Source: Reclinomonas americana ATCC 50394 (taxonomy: Eukaryota > Jakobida > Jakobea > Jakobida). Taken from it: a DNA stretch of 64,000 nucleotides. The notes beneath the pieces are model-generated. The model was given only the letters and a program-made list of their open reading frames with translations, was not told the origin of the DNA and did not search any database. Location of the stretch: NCBI GenBank assembly GCA_048213135.1, contig PS015020.1, positions 632,306 through 696,305 on the forward strand. The letters run 5' to 3'. Of the stretch, positions 48,065 to 59,773 are shown piece after piece. Every line of letters starts with the position of its first letter. Position 1 is the stretch's first letter. Position numbers and translations under genes: made by a program.

Positions 48065-50399
48065 TCACAACTTGGCTTTCGGGGCACCCAATCGCTGAGG
48101 CAGTACGTCAATGGCTCGCCCCAGAGCCCGATACTGCTGCATGCTGTTGTAAATGTGCGCCGAGATGCGCACGTACAGCTGTTCGTCGAGACACTTGATC
48201 GGCACCTCGATGCGACACACGTAGTGCAGATAGTCCTGCACCACCTTGGCGTCGGTCGATGTCGCTCCGCGTTGCCCTGTCGTGCGGTGAATGAGACTGT
48301 CGGGCGAGAGACACTGCAATAGTGGCACGCACCGTGACTGGAGTTGCCGTGTGTCGCATCACACTGGATAAAGCCAAAGTGTCACTCCACCATGACATCA
48401 AAGAAAAAACTCAAGGTGTGCGTATCGATGCACCAACTCACCCACTGCTTCACAAAACGAACGACATTGTCGGGCAGGCGCACACACGCCATGTTGGCCA
48501 CCATGGACAGGGGGGCCACAAGACCCGATGACCACTGCCGACTCAACATGGTGGCGGCCTCCGACACGAGCCGATTGGCAAACGCTCGCGCACGCTCCAG
48601 ACCACCCAGTGACTCCCAGAAGCGCACGGCGGCCGGCAGCGACAAAGCAGCACTGTAGTCACGGCAGCCGTCCCATATGAATCCAGACAGGAAGCCGGCG
48701 CCGTAGCCGTGCTGCGGGGCGGTAGGAGATGATGAGCTCGCATCGCGATGATTTCTGTAATCTCTTGCTGTGCAAACGAACCGAGATGATGAGCGGCTTC
48801 ACCGCGGCTTGGTGGTGCGTCGGCACCCACATAAACGCGCATCCTTTCGGTGTGCAGAACCACTTGTGGCAGTTGCCGCAGTACACATCGGCGTCGATTT
48901 CCGACAGCGACAAGTCGCGAATGCTGCCGAGAGCGTGCGCGCCGTCCACAATCACCTGGCAGATGCGTGAGATGAGGGAGCCACACAGAAGGGCGGTATG
49001 CCGACAGACCTTGCATCCGTGCTTGCGACACACGCGCACCAACTCACGCACAGGCAACACAAAGCCGGCGTTGCTGGTGATATGATCCACCACAAAGAGA
49101 CGAATATTCGGATGCTTCGCAAAGGCCTCCTCCACACGCGACACCAACATAGCAGCGTCATCGATCGGCAACGCAATGCCGATCTCCACATACGCCGCTC
49201 CACAGTCGACACAGTGCTGCTGCATGAGCTTCTTCACCGATCCTGTCCTCGGCCTCGCACGCGTGAGCTAACGCAACGAGAGACCGTGGACGGAGAGCGT
49301 CTCTTACCGTAGCCAATGGACAGCGCAGCACCGGCCTCGCCGGGCTTGAGAGGAAACGCCCGCACGGCACAATTCACACCAGTGGTGGCATTCGGGACCA
49401 GTGCCAGCTCCGACGGAGCCGCATGCAACAGCGGTGCAAGTGCGCGGATAGAGTGGACGAGATGTGGGAAGAGCTCACGGTCGTAGAAGCTGCGACAACG
49501 CGAAGGAGGCGATCAGAAGGACGAGAGGGAGGGAGGGAGGAGGAGGAGGAGGCGGAGGCGGAGGCGGAGGAGGAGGAGGAGGGGAAGGAGGAGGAGGAGA
49601 AGAAGAAGAAGAAGGAGAAGAAGATCATGAAGAAGAAGAGGAGAAGGAGAAGGAGAAGAAGAAGAACAACAACAACAACAACAACAACAAGAAGAAGAAG
49701 AAGAAGAAGAAGAAGAAGAAGAAGAAGAAGAAGGACGAGGAGGAGAAGAAGAAGGACGAGGAGGAGAAGAAGAAGAAGAAGAAGGAGGAGGAGGAGGCAG
49801 GGGAGGAGGAGAAGAACAGGTGAATCAAGCAGTACCGCAATGGTTGCGCCTCGCAGTGTCGTTGCCACTGCACAGCCACATCCCAGATATCACGTGCAGC
49901 TGCCCCGAACGCTCCATGATTGATAAAAGTCCACACAGACGAGTCAATGAGGAACAAGCGTTGTGCTGCTCCACTCCCGAAGGCCACTCTACGCGCTGTG
50001 CATGTGAGCAGCTCACAGAGAGCGAGAGAGACACAGAGAGAAGAGGCGCAACAGAGGCTTGACAGTGGAGGAGCAACGAGAACGCGAGTCCACTGTAAAG
50101 GGCGTTGGTGGAGGCGAGTAAGCAGTCGGGTCGAGGCGAATGAGGTCTTCCACATTGTCGGAGTGGAACGATCCGAAGCCGCGATATCCACCGGCGCCGA
50201 CGGGTGCAGCAGCTAGCGGAGGCGATGATAAGTGCAGGAGAATGGCAGGTGAGGGGGAGGAAAAACAGACGCAACGAGGAGAGGTCATTCTCGAGATCAA
50301 TGAAATCGGACTTCGGAGGACAGAGAAGGAGAGATGCATCTGCACAGCTTCGTGTATACAAGACGATGTTCTCCTTTCGCAACACAACTCGGATCGCAT
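48065..50399 (-). CDS. Class V (isopenicillin-N-epimerase-like) PLP aminotransferase
   Basis: Minus-strand multi-exon gene, stop 48065. Exons in order: FHSDNVEDLIRLDPTAYS (about 50120-50170); VWTFINHGAFGAA (about 49890), the N-terminal LNHGSFG-type motif; ELALVPNATTGVNCAVRAF (about 49350-49410), the PLP phosphate loop; VVDHITSNAGFVLPVRELV (about 49040-49095) and VIVDGAHALGSIRDL (about 48910-48955), with the Asp that contacts the PLP ring N and the following His; and YCGNCHKWFCTPKG (about 48846-48887), where the Lys is the expected Schiff-base residue. The C-terminal small domain ends RAIDVLPQRLGAPKAKL. Family members include isopenicillin N epimerase, ergothioneine lyase Egt2/EgtE and cysteine desulfurases; substrate not predictable. 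The 5' exon is uncertain: ATG 50399 is an in-frame upper bound. Confidence 0.75.
49501..49818. repeat. GGA/GAA purine tract of about 320 nt in intron
   Basis: Plus strand is almost pure purine (GGAGGC, GAGGAA, GAA, AACAAC units), so the sense strand of the aminotransferase intron is almost pure pyrimidine up to the acceptor near 49495. Such mirror-rich tracts can form triplex H-DNA. Confidence 0.95.
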
Positions 50400-50462
50400 C
50401 ACAATTCACGCATTCCTTCATTCGTTCAACCGTTCGTAGTCGCTGCTGCTGCGACAAAGTTT

Positions 50463-52024
50463 TCAATAGTATCGGAACTCGAAGCGAGACAGCAGCTGCG
50501 GGATGGCGGCGATGCGGTTGCCGAACTGCCGGTGATTGTCGTGCAGGTCGATCAGTGGCACCGCCAGCAGCTCCCAGTTGCTGGCCACCGCAAAGTTGCC
50601 TGTCAATGTGCGTGCGTGAGAGGCTGGAGAGCAGGGGAAGAGACGGTGGCGTCGAGCGCAACATTTTTCTGGTAGCGTGACGCAGTACATGCGACAGCAC
50701 TCCTTGTGACGCGCAATGTGTGGCAGGCGATACGGATACTGTGGTGAGAGACAAGAGAAGTGGCGACATGAGCGCTCCAAGGTCGACGCAGTGCCATGAA
50801 CACCACCACGTTGCTCTGTTGCGTTCTCTCACACACCGCTACCTTCACTCGTATCGCCTCCGAGCTGGACTACTACTTTCTCGACTTCAACTCTCCATAC
50901 TGCGCTGCATTTTCCCTCTTTCAATGCAACTACGAGCTGCACGATCGCCACGGTTGTCGCCTGCAGGTTTCCAGATCCAACACAGTGCTCTCAGCTTCCT
51001 TCACATCTGCTCTTGACTGCCGTACGCTCTTTTCGCCTTCTGCAACTACGAGCTGCACGATCGCCACGGTTGCTTCCAGATCCCAAGCACCACCTGCGCT
51101 CTGCTTCCTTGCACACCTGCGCTTGACTACCGTGCGCCAAGTACAACTACGATGCTCTGACTTCTTCTCTCACACAGCTGCACGGTCGCCACGCTCATCG
51201 CCTGCTGCTTATGATCCATAAGTACCACCTCAGTACTCTGTCACCTTGCTCTATCGCCTCTCCCAACCTTCCCCTCCCTCCCTCCCCTCCCCCTTTCACC
51301 CCTCCTCACACACCATCACCGGCGTAAAGTGCGGCCGCCACCACTCCGCCACCAACTCGCCAACCGTCCACTGCGGCGCCAAGTCACCCTCCGGCAACGC
51401 CAATCGCCGCCGCAGCTTTCCCAACAGCCCTTCCTCGTCCGACAAGCCCGGACGCACCCGACCACCAGGTCTGCCACACACCTCGTAATAAACACAAAGA
51501 GACAACGACTATCACAGACACAATCACCACATACAGACGCAACAGCTCATAGTGCGATCGCCCGATGCGCAAGAGCAGAATGTGTGGTGTTCTGCATGAC
51601 ACGCCAGAGAGTGAGAGAGAGTGAGAGACAGAGAGAGCACAATGCAGCGCGAAACTCATGCTGATGCACGAGGAGAATGCCTTCCACTGAGCGTCGCAGT
51701 CCTTCTCTTTGAAACTTGGTCTCCTGAGACACCAATCAGTGACTGAGTACTCACTCAATCACTCTCACTCCATCTCTCACTCACATACGAGGCAAATCGA
51801 TCCTGCACTGTTCTCGACTTCTCCATGTGCTTATCCTTCACATGAATGCTGTAGTTATCCTGCGGATAGAGTGCCACAATCGGTCGTTCCACCGACGCCA
51901 TCAGTGCCTCCTCTGTGTCCTCTGCAATCGCCTCTGCTGCAGCCACAGACTGCGCAGCCTCGGCCGCCTGCTGCTGTTGCTGTTGTCGCAGGTCTTGTGC
52001 AAGGTCTCCCAGGAAGAATGACAT
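50463..52024 (-). CDS. NUDT21: Cleavage factor Im 25 kDa subunit (CPSF5/NUDT21)
   Basis: Subunit of nuclear mRNA cleavage factor I that binds UGUA elements upstream of poly(A) sites. ATG 52024 gives MSFFLGDLAQDLRQQQQQQA, a short Gln/Ala-rich leader, then RPIVALYPQDNYSIHVKDKH and EKSRTVQDRFASY, matching the LYPLTNY and RFQRM segments of the family. Next exons: GLRRSVEGILLVHQHEF (with the RR-VEG Arg that contacts RNA), HILLLRIGRSHYELL, then the Nudix-like segment GGRVRPGLSDEEGLLGKLRR, WTVGELVAEWWRPHFTPVMV joined to YPYRLPHIARHKE, and the C-terminal IPQLLSRFEFRYY, stop 50463. The Nudix fold of this family is non-catalytic. A long intron (about 50790-51300) holds degenerate repeats. The gene is intact. 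Confidence 0.9.
50820..51220. repeat. Imperfect repeats in CPSF5 intron (GAGCTGCACGATCGCCACGG)
   Basis: GAGCTGCACGATCGCCACGG occurs at about 50934 and 51047 and a variant at about 51177, each followed by sequence ending in CCAGATCC or similar, giving a period near 110-130 nt. Confidence 0.7.
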
Positions 52025-52466
52025 TCGTTGGTGCACTACATGCAGGACTGACGACGTTTTGCGCGCGAGGGTTGCTCCTGGCAGAGTGTCTTGCAAAGTG
52101 CGTTGTTGTCTATCCTCTTCTGAACCCCACTTGCGAGGACGTAGCCCATCGATATCCTTGATTGCAAGACAACTGCAAGCTGAAGGTTTGAAGCTGCCAC
52201 AGCAACGTGTCGCTTTGATCGCGAGCTCATGCAGCATGCTTACTTCCAAGTGGCCCAACTGTGAACATCTTGAGCCACACTGTGCTGATCCGGACGTCGA
52301 GCTCATGCAGCAAGCATTTTGCGATGGCGCAGCGGTGCCTGGCGGGTCCAATTGCTGATCCCGAATGCTGTCAAGTTCCCAGCGACCAAACGTGTGCTGA
52401 TCCCTATCGCGTTGTGTGATCCAGCAAGCCAACCAACCATCGACTCGAGTTGAACGACTTTCTTGT
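52025..52466. other. Intergenic spacer, CPSF5 promoter side
   Basis: About 440 nt. CGAGCTCATGCAGCA appears twice (about 52221 and 52300). No coding or RNA gene is supported. Confidence 0.5.
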
Positions 52467-54100
52467 TTATGAGAGGCAGTCACACCATGCCACTGCGTTC
52501 TGCGTGACGCCACACAAAATTGCACGCGTGTCGGCGTGCACCGTCGCGCATGTGCCGTGCGATGGCAAGTCGATGGAGCTGCATGGTAAGAAAAGGTGGG
52601 CGCGAAGAGAGACACGAGTTGCCAGCGCAGCACGCAACATTTTGGTCCACTGCAGCGCGCCACCCGCCACCATGCGTGCAAACTGCAAACTCGGGCGGTG
52701 AATGGACGGCACCAGCACCACACTCTCTTCTTCCATCACCGCCATGGAGCGACGAGTGACGGAGGGAGCCTTGGGGACGCCGGCCAGTAGACCTGCGCCA
52801 GCCAACAAGAAAGTGAGTGGGATCGACGCACACGAGAGAACACGAGGCTACACGCAACTCTGCTCGACAAACAGCTCCACATCCGGTGGCGGCTCTGGTG
52901 GCGGACACAGCGACAATGCCTGGTGGCCCGTCAGATCGAGAGAGCACAGTGCGCCACTATCCGTCTGCGTCAATCCTCTGTCAGCACGCACTCACACGAG
53001 GGGCGCAAGAGACAAGCGACGCACATCAACAATCACGTGCGTCTCCGGGAATTGCGGGTGGAAGCGGAGGCAGCGCACGCCCCAGGCCGAGGTGGGAGCA
53101 CCCACGGCAAAATCGACAGCCGACGCCATCTCCGCGGAGAAGTTGATGCGCGGCGCCAGTGCTGAGAGCGAGTGTGCACGAATTGGTTCCGGCATACCGC
53201 GCATGTCCACGACGCCGACACTGCCGTTCTCGGTGCCATACACGGCGCAGTTGCCGTCCGACGCCAGCTGCGACACGAATCAATCGCACACACACAAAAG
53301 TAGTCCACGAGGGCACGACATTACCTCGAGCGCACTAATGGACACCGAGGTCCGCGAGATACCAATGGTGCGCTCCGGATGCCGCTTCGCACGCAAGTCC
53401 CACATGTACAGACGACCGTCCTTGCCGCCGACCATCAAGCAGCCGGCGTGTTCTGCACGAAAAAAGTCAACCTTTCCACCCATTCTTCGCACTCGCTCTT
53501 CTTCACGCAACGAGGCACAAAGGCGACGTCGCACAGGCCGAGAATGCGCGTGCTGGAGGTCAGCTCGGTGAGCGGGCGTCGCTCGTACGTCTCCAGATCG
53601 TACAGCAGCACCTCGCTCGAGATACCCGACGAGCACGCAATCACATTCTGGTTCATGGGATCCCACTTGACACAGCGTGGCCGGAACTGCGCCCCAGCCG
53701 GACTGCACTGACTGCACAAGAAACGCACATAAGAGGCCGCACGACGAACGCCGTGGCGGAGGGGGGAGGGGGCCACGCAACGTGCGCACGCGAACCACCT
53801 CGGCCGCCTCCCGATCCAACTGCACCTCCTGATCGGTGGAGTCGCGAAAGCGTCGAAAGTCGCACACCGACACGAACCCAGAGGTCGACGAGGCCGCAAA
53901 GAGGTGGTTGACTGCGTCCAGCTCGATCGCCGACACGTACTGACTGCAATCACCAGAGAGAAGATCGGAACAACTGCCTTGCAAACACAGTCAGGAGGCA
54001 CTCGCTCGCTCACCCTCTCCACTCTGAGCGCCCTTCCAATCGCGCGGTTCCACACTGTGCGCCAGCGATCATTCAGCGCTCTCTCATCTCTCTCACTCAT
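52467..54100 (-). CDS. WD40-repeat protein, probably nucleoporin NUP43-like
   Basis: Minus-strand, at least six short exons. WD-type blades: YVSAIELDAVNHLFAASSTS with FVSVCDFRRF (about 53840-53940), VKWDPMNQNVIACSSG (about 53635-53680), AGCLMVGGKDGRLYMWDLRA (about 53395-53450), LASDGNCAVYGTENGSVGVV with DMRG (about 53200-53275), and WGVRCLRFHPQFPETHVIV (about 53035-53090). The final blade reads SIDLPSHGTCATVHADTRAI and stops at 52467. Blade order, the R-A-H segment before the WGVRCLRFHP blade, and a C-terminus ending in a strand like NUP43's last blade suggest this nucleoporin of the Y complex (nuclear pore, kinetochores). Other WD proteins are possible. ATG 54100 is a tentative start. Confidence 0.5.
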
Positions 54101-54491
54101 TCACTCTCAGAGAGAGACAACTGACTGACCAGTGCATAAGAGTCCACGATCGTGGCGGAGAGCCATCGCTGCGCACTGAGAGCATGCCGCCTGCTGTGTC
54201 GCATGGTCGCACAGGAGGAGCGCAGAGAGAGTGCGTGACACACATTGTGACAGCGGAATGCGTCAAGGGGTTTGCGATGAACTCTACTGCTGCTATTGAC
54301 TTGTTCGTTCTTCTCCTCTGACTCTTCCACTTCCTCTACTTCTTCCTCGTCTTCTGCCTCCGCTGGCTGCTCAGTTCCGTGAGAGGCGCACAGCTTGAGA
54401 GGAATAACAAAACGATCCATTCTTCTCACGAATGCGTGTACAAAATAACAAAAGGAGGACAACTGCGTGTCTGCTGGTGACGTCGGGCTCG
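54101..54491. other. Spacer between WD-protein start and ABCG stop
   Basis: About 390 nt; includes another candidate in-frame start for the WD protein (around 54200). Nothing else is supported. Confidence 0.4.
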
Positions 54492-57096
54492 TCAGTGCTT
54501 GAGGAAGCGAATACCAAAGTAGGCCAGCGTGCGCATGAAGATGATGAGGGCGAGCAGAACACCGATGCAGCCACCGATTGTGATGTAGTTGAGACCGAGA
54601 GTGGCAATGGTCTGGTTGCCCGAGGTGATGGGGCAGGCGCCGTTCACCAGCTGCGACGGAGTGCACACGATGGGCAGGTCCTGCAGCTCATTCAGCCCGA
54701 TGCCCACGTACGAGTACCTGTGCGATGTGTCAGCAGCACGACACGAGCAAGAAGTTGGGAGTGGGTGAGCAACTTGAACAGGCTCAGTGCGTCCAGCCAC
54801 GAAAAGTACTTCGGCAGGCTGGCTGGCGACAAGAAGAAGCCACCAAAGAGGCGACAAATCTGTTTCACACTCAATGATCAGCGACAGCGACACTCGACAA
54901 ACAAGACAGTGCACACACCTCAAAGTACATGGGCAGCACAGCCATCGACGCCGACGTCGTGCGGCACAGCGCCGAGACGGCAAGCGCCAGCGAGGTGGCG
55001 GCCAGCGAGCACAGTACCATGAAGAACATGAAGAGGAAGAAGTTGCCGGCACCGGCACGCAGACCCGCCATCCAGTACACAATGATACTGAAGGTGATCT
55101 GCAAGAGACGATATTCAGAACAACACGACTCTCCTCCCTCCTCCCTGCGTGTCGCCACTCACCGGTGTAAACACCTGCATCACCAGCTCGGCCGACATCT
55201 TGGCACAAAAATAGGCCGACGCCTTGTAGGTGCCGGCCAGACGCTCTCGCAACGACAGCACACGCTCGGCGGGGAACGAGTTGACGACAGCCAGTGACGA
55301 CGACAGGCCCTGGTTGATGCAGCAGAAGAAGAGGAGTGGGTTGCGGCGGACCACACTCGTCTGCGTGTTGCCGATTTGGAAAAAGACGCCGCCGATCAGC
55401 GCAGCGAGGATCATGTTCTGGCCCCAGGCGACGAGCAGATTGAATCGCATGCGCCACTGTTCGCGTGCACACCGATTGAGCAGCGTCGAGAACTGCCGCC
55501 ACCAGGTGGCACGCTGAGATTTCTTGTCAAGGCCGCTGTCGGTTGCCACGTCGTCGACACCGGTGCCGGTGCCGCCCGGCGCCTCCAGGTCGTGCTTGGT
55601 CGACTGGTCGCCCGTCTGCGGCTGCTTGCCCGTGCGACCCTCGGCAAGGTGAGAACCCACCGACAGGTCCACGTCTGGCATCACCAGCAGGCTGCGCAGG
55701 CGGGCCTCATTGTCGGCGGCCACTCGGCGCGCCGCAACCGGGTCCGTCTGCAACAGCTCCAAATCCGGCGAGATGACGTCCATCAAGTGATCGGCCGGGT
55801 TGCAGAACGGCGGCAGCGGGAAGCCAGCGTGTGCGTAGTAGTTCATGGCCTCGCTGGCGGGGCCCTGGTACACGGTCTCGCCATGATTGAGCAAGATGAC
55901 CGTGTCTGGCGCACACATGCGCACCCAGCACAACGACAACAAAAAATATCGACGAAACACAAGTCAGCCACACAGTACGCAGTCGCGCGCCATCCTCATT
56001 GGCACACGCACACGCACACAAAGCAAAGCACGCACGCACCAAACATCTCAAAAATTCTGGCCTGCGGCTGGTGAATGGAGATGAGCACCGTGCAGATGCG
56101 CTGATCGGCGAGTGCGCGCAAATAAGTGCACACGGAGAGCGCCGTCACCGAGTCGAGACCCGAGGTCGGCTCGTCGATGAATAGCATCGACGGGCTGCAC
56201 AGCAGCTCCATGGCCACACACAGACGCTTCCGCTCACCACCGGAGATGCCCTTGCGCAGCGCACCGCCGACAATCGTGTGACGAGTGTGCGTCAGACCCA
56301 TTTGCTGCAGCACGGCACTGACGCGCCGCTCCAACTCCTCCTGCGACGTGGAGCTGGCGAGACGCAGACGTGCCGTGTAGTACAGCGTCTCCTCCACCGT
56401 GAGGTTGCCGTTGAGCAGATCCTGCTGCATGACGTAGCCGGCGGCGACCTTCAAGTCGGCCAGCGAGTATCGCTCGCCATTCAGACGCATCTCGCCCTCG
56501 TACGAGATGTGGCGATCCAGGCGGCACGCCAGCGTCGACAGCAGCATGCTCTTGCCGGAGCCACTGGGCCCGAGAATCGCCGCAAAGCCACCAGGGAGCT
56601 GACACGAGCTGTTGTTGACCAGCGTCTTGCGCGTTCCATCGCGTTTGCGCGACTCGGTAAACACCGTCAGGTTCTTCCACGAGAGCACACACGGCGGCGC
56701 ATGCGGCAGCTCCGCCATCTGCGTCACAGTGTGCTTATCCGGCAACGACTCGGTCGCCGTCACCGCCATGAGCTCGCCCGGCGCAAGCGCCGAGTGACCC
56801 GCCATCCGCGAGCCCGAGCGCCCGCGACCAGTCACCACCGCCTCCTCGGCCTCGTCCAGTGGCAACATGCGCGACCCCGAGCGCGGACGACCCACCAGTG
56901 GCACAGCTGATGCACTGCCTCCACCTGCTGCTGCAGCAGTGGTCGCCGAGGAATCCGCAGTGGCGACCTCGGGGTAGCGACGAGTGGAGGCTGCGCGTGG
57001 TCGCGGGTCGACCAGAGAGCGCGCGGCCGCCGAGGGTGTGTCAAAGTCAATCGAGTTCGAGTTGGGAAGACCTCCACTGCTCTCCGCGTCCGTCAT
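54492..57096 (-). CDS. ABCG-family half-transporter, copy 1
   Basis: ATP-binding-cassette half-transporter with the nucleotide-binding domain first, as in the ABCG/White family. ATG 57096 (MTDAESSGGLPNSNSIDFD). A Ser/Arg/Ala-rich leader precedes the NBD: Walker A GPSGSGKSMLL (about 56540-56572), signature GISGGERKRLCVAMELL (about 56200-56250), Walker B MLFIDEPTSGLDS (about 56150-56190) and the H-loop in ISIHQPQARIFEMF (about 56042-56085). After a linker, membrane helices include NMILAALIGGVFFQIGN, FFLFMFFMVLCSLAATSLAL and GCIGVLLALIIFM; an ectoloop follows the fifth helix (NGACPITSGNQTI). Stop 54492. Introns interrupt DTVILLNHG and the membrane region at the same places as in copy 2. It probably dimerises to export lipids or xenobiotics. 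Confidence 0.93.
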
Positions 57097-57410
57097 GATG
57101 ATTGATAAAGTATGTGCGTGCATGTGTGCGCCTGGTGCTCACACTAGCACGCACCCCATCAGCACCGTTGGCGCAACTCCCTTTTCCGAGGTGCGCGCGC
57201 ACCCTTTGGTGTTGCTCGTTGTTCAATGAACACACTGAGTGCGCACTCGCAAGTCATGACGAATGGTGATGCGCACACGCGCGCGAGGAGAGTGCATCAT
57301 GACTGCAACAGATCCATCAACAAAGTGGACGTCAAAGTGACTCTGCGTTTGCCTCGCTCAAAGAAACAATGTAAATGCAAATTGCAGAGAGTACAAAGTT
57401 GTCCACTGAC
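57097..57410. other. Spacer between tandem ABCG copies
   Basis: About 314 nt with CA/CG-rich stretches. It must contain the copy 1 promoter; no gene seen. Confidence 0.5.
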
Positions 57411-59773
57411 TCAGTGCTTGAGGAAGCGAATGCCAATGTAGGCCAGCAGGCGCATGAATATGATCAAGGCGATGAGTGCACCGATGCAGCCGCCGATGGA
57501 GATGTAGTCGAGTCCGAGCGTTGCAATGGTCTGATTACCGGAGGTGATTGGACATGCGCCGTCCACCAGTTCCGCAGAGGTGCACACCAGTGGGAGGTCG
57601 CGCAGTTCGTTGAGTGAAGCGCCTACGTATGAATATCTGCAGCGGGTGTTGGTGGATGAATTCGCATGAGGGACTGAAGAGGAGGTGGTTGCGCAACTTG
57701 AACAGGCTCAACGCGTCAAGCCACGAAAAGTACTTGGGTAGCATGGCCGGCGACAGGAAGAAGCCACCAAACAGGCGACTGATCTGCGCCACACGAAATG
57801 CTGCGGTGAGAATGCTTCTCATGACGCGAAGGGGCTGACAATGACAAACCTCGAAATACATTGGCAGCACGATCATCGACACCGATGTCGTGCGGCACAG
57901 CGCCGAGACGGTGAGGGCCAGTGAGGTGGCGGCCAGCGAGCACAGGATCATAAACAGCATGAAGAGGAAGAAGTGGTCGGCACCCGCACGCAGGCCCGCC
58001 ATGAAATACACAATGATGCTAAAGGTGACCTGCAAGGGACGATTTTGAGAAGAGCACGAATCTCCTCCCTCCTCCTACCCTGCGCGTCACCACTCACCGG
58101 CGTAAACACCTGTATCACCAGCTCGGCCGACATCTTGGCGCAATAGTACGTCGACGCCTTGTAGGTACCGGCCAAGCGCTCCCGCAACGAAAGCACACGC
58201 TCGGCGGGGAACGAGTTGACGACAGCCAGCGAGGCCGACAGGCCCTGGTTGATGCAGCAGAAGAAGAGGAGCGAGCTGCGGCGCTTGATGCTCGCCTGCG
58301 TGTTGCCAATGTGGAAAAATACGCCGCCGATCAGCGCCGCCAGCAGCATGTTCTGGCCCCAGGCCACCAGCAGCGTACATCGCATGCGCCACTGCTCGCG
58401 TGCACACCGGTGAAAGAGCGTCGAGAACTGTCGCCACCAGGTGGTGCGTTGGGCCTTCTTTGGACAAGCGGTCTCTGCTGCTGTTGTATCACTGGTGCTC
58501 GGCGACTCCACGTCGCACGCCACCACCGCCTGCATCGGCATCGATGGCGGCCACTTGCTCTTGCTCACGCCGCCGTCGTCATCGTCCACCGAATCGACTG
58601 CGCCCACCGACAGATCCACGTCGGGGAGCACGAGCAGACTGCGCAGTCGGGCCTCATTGTCGGCGGCCACACGCCGCGCCGCGACTGCATCCGTCTGCAG
58701 CAGCTCCGGGTCCGGCGAGATGACGTCCATCAGGTGATCGGCCGGATTGCAAAATGGCGGCAGGGGGAAGCCGGCGTGCGCGTAGTAGGTCATGGCCTCG
58801 CTGGCGGGGCCCTGGTACACGGTCTCGCCGTGATTGAGCAAGATGACCGTGTCTGGTGCGAGAAACAAGTGAGTGAGACCAACAAAACGGGGACAAGAGA
58901 CAAAGAACAAACAAGCAGGCACGCACCAAACATCTCAAATATTCTGGCCTGCGGCTGGTGAATGGAGATGAGCACCGTGCAGATGCGCTGATCGGCCAGC
59001 TGCTTGAGGTAGGCGCACACGGAGAGCGCCGTCGACGAATCGAGTCCCGACGTCGGCTCGTCAATGAATAGTATCGTCGGGCAGCACAGCAACTCCATCG
59101 CCACGCACAGGCGCTTCCGCTCACCGCCAGAGATGCCTTTACGCAACGCGCCGCCGACAATCGTGTGGCGCGTGTCTGACAGGCCCATCTGCTTGAGAAC
59201 GGCACTGACACGGCGCCGCAACTCGTCTGCCGAAATGGACCCGGCGAGACGCAGACGCGCCGTGTAGTACAGCGTCTCCTCCACCGTGAGGTTGCCGTTG
59301 AGCAGATCCTGCTGCATGACGTAGCCGCCAGCCACCTTCAAGTCGGCCAGCGAGTACCGCTCGCCATTCAGCCGCATCTCGCCCTCACAGGCCATGTGCC
59401 GATCCAGCCGACACGCCAGCGTCGACAACAGCATGCTCTTGCCGGAGCCACTGGGCCCGAGAATCGCCGCAAAGCCGCCACACAGCTGACACGAGCTGTT
59501 GTCGACGAGAACCTTGCGCTTCTTCGCGTGCTTGCGCGACAGTGCGTACACGGTCAAGTTCCTCCAGGAGAGCACACACGGGGAGGAGCGTTGCAGCTCG
59601 GCGAGAGGAGGCACCGCAAACTCGTCGGGGAGCGACTCGGTCGCCGTCACTGCCAAGGCCTCTGCGGGCTCCACCACCGAGTCACCGACCACGCGAGATC
59701 CCGAGCGCACGTCCACTCCGCGACACAGTTCCAGTGGAAGCACCACCAGTGAGGCAGAGTGTGCGCGACTCAT
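57411..59773 (-). CDS. ABCG-family half-transporter, copy 2
   Basis: Tandem paralogue of the downstream gene. ATG 59773 (MSRAHSASLVVLPLELCRG); longer in-frame starts are non-ATG. The leader is shorter and different from copy 1 until AVTATESLPDE, which both share. Walker A GPSGSGKSMLL (about 59430-59462), signature GISGGERKRLCVAMELL (about 59085-59137), Walker B ILFIDEPTSGLDSSTALSV (about 59017-59075) and H-loop ISIHQPQARIFEMF are complete. The NBD and the DTVILLNHGETVYQGPASEA region are almost identical to copy 1, while the linker (about 58470-58600) diverges. Membrane helices and the C-terminal YIGIRFLKH equivalent are present, stop 57411. No break is seen, so both copies should be functional and may form homo- or heterodimers. 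Confidence 0.93.

Noticed and set aside
49423-49923. Frames encoding poly-Glu/Arg/Lys, or poly-Leu/Phe on the other strand
   Set aside because: Translation of the GGA/GAA purine tract inside an aminotransferase intron.
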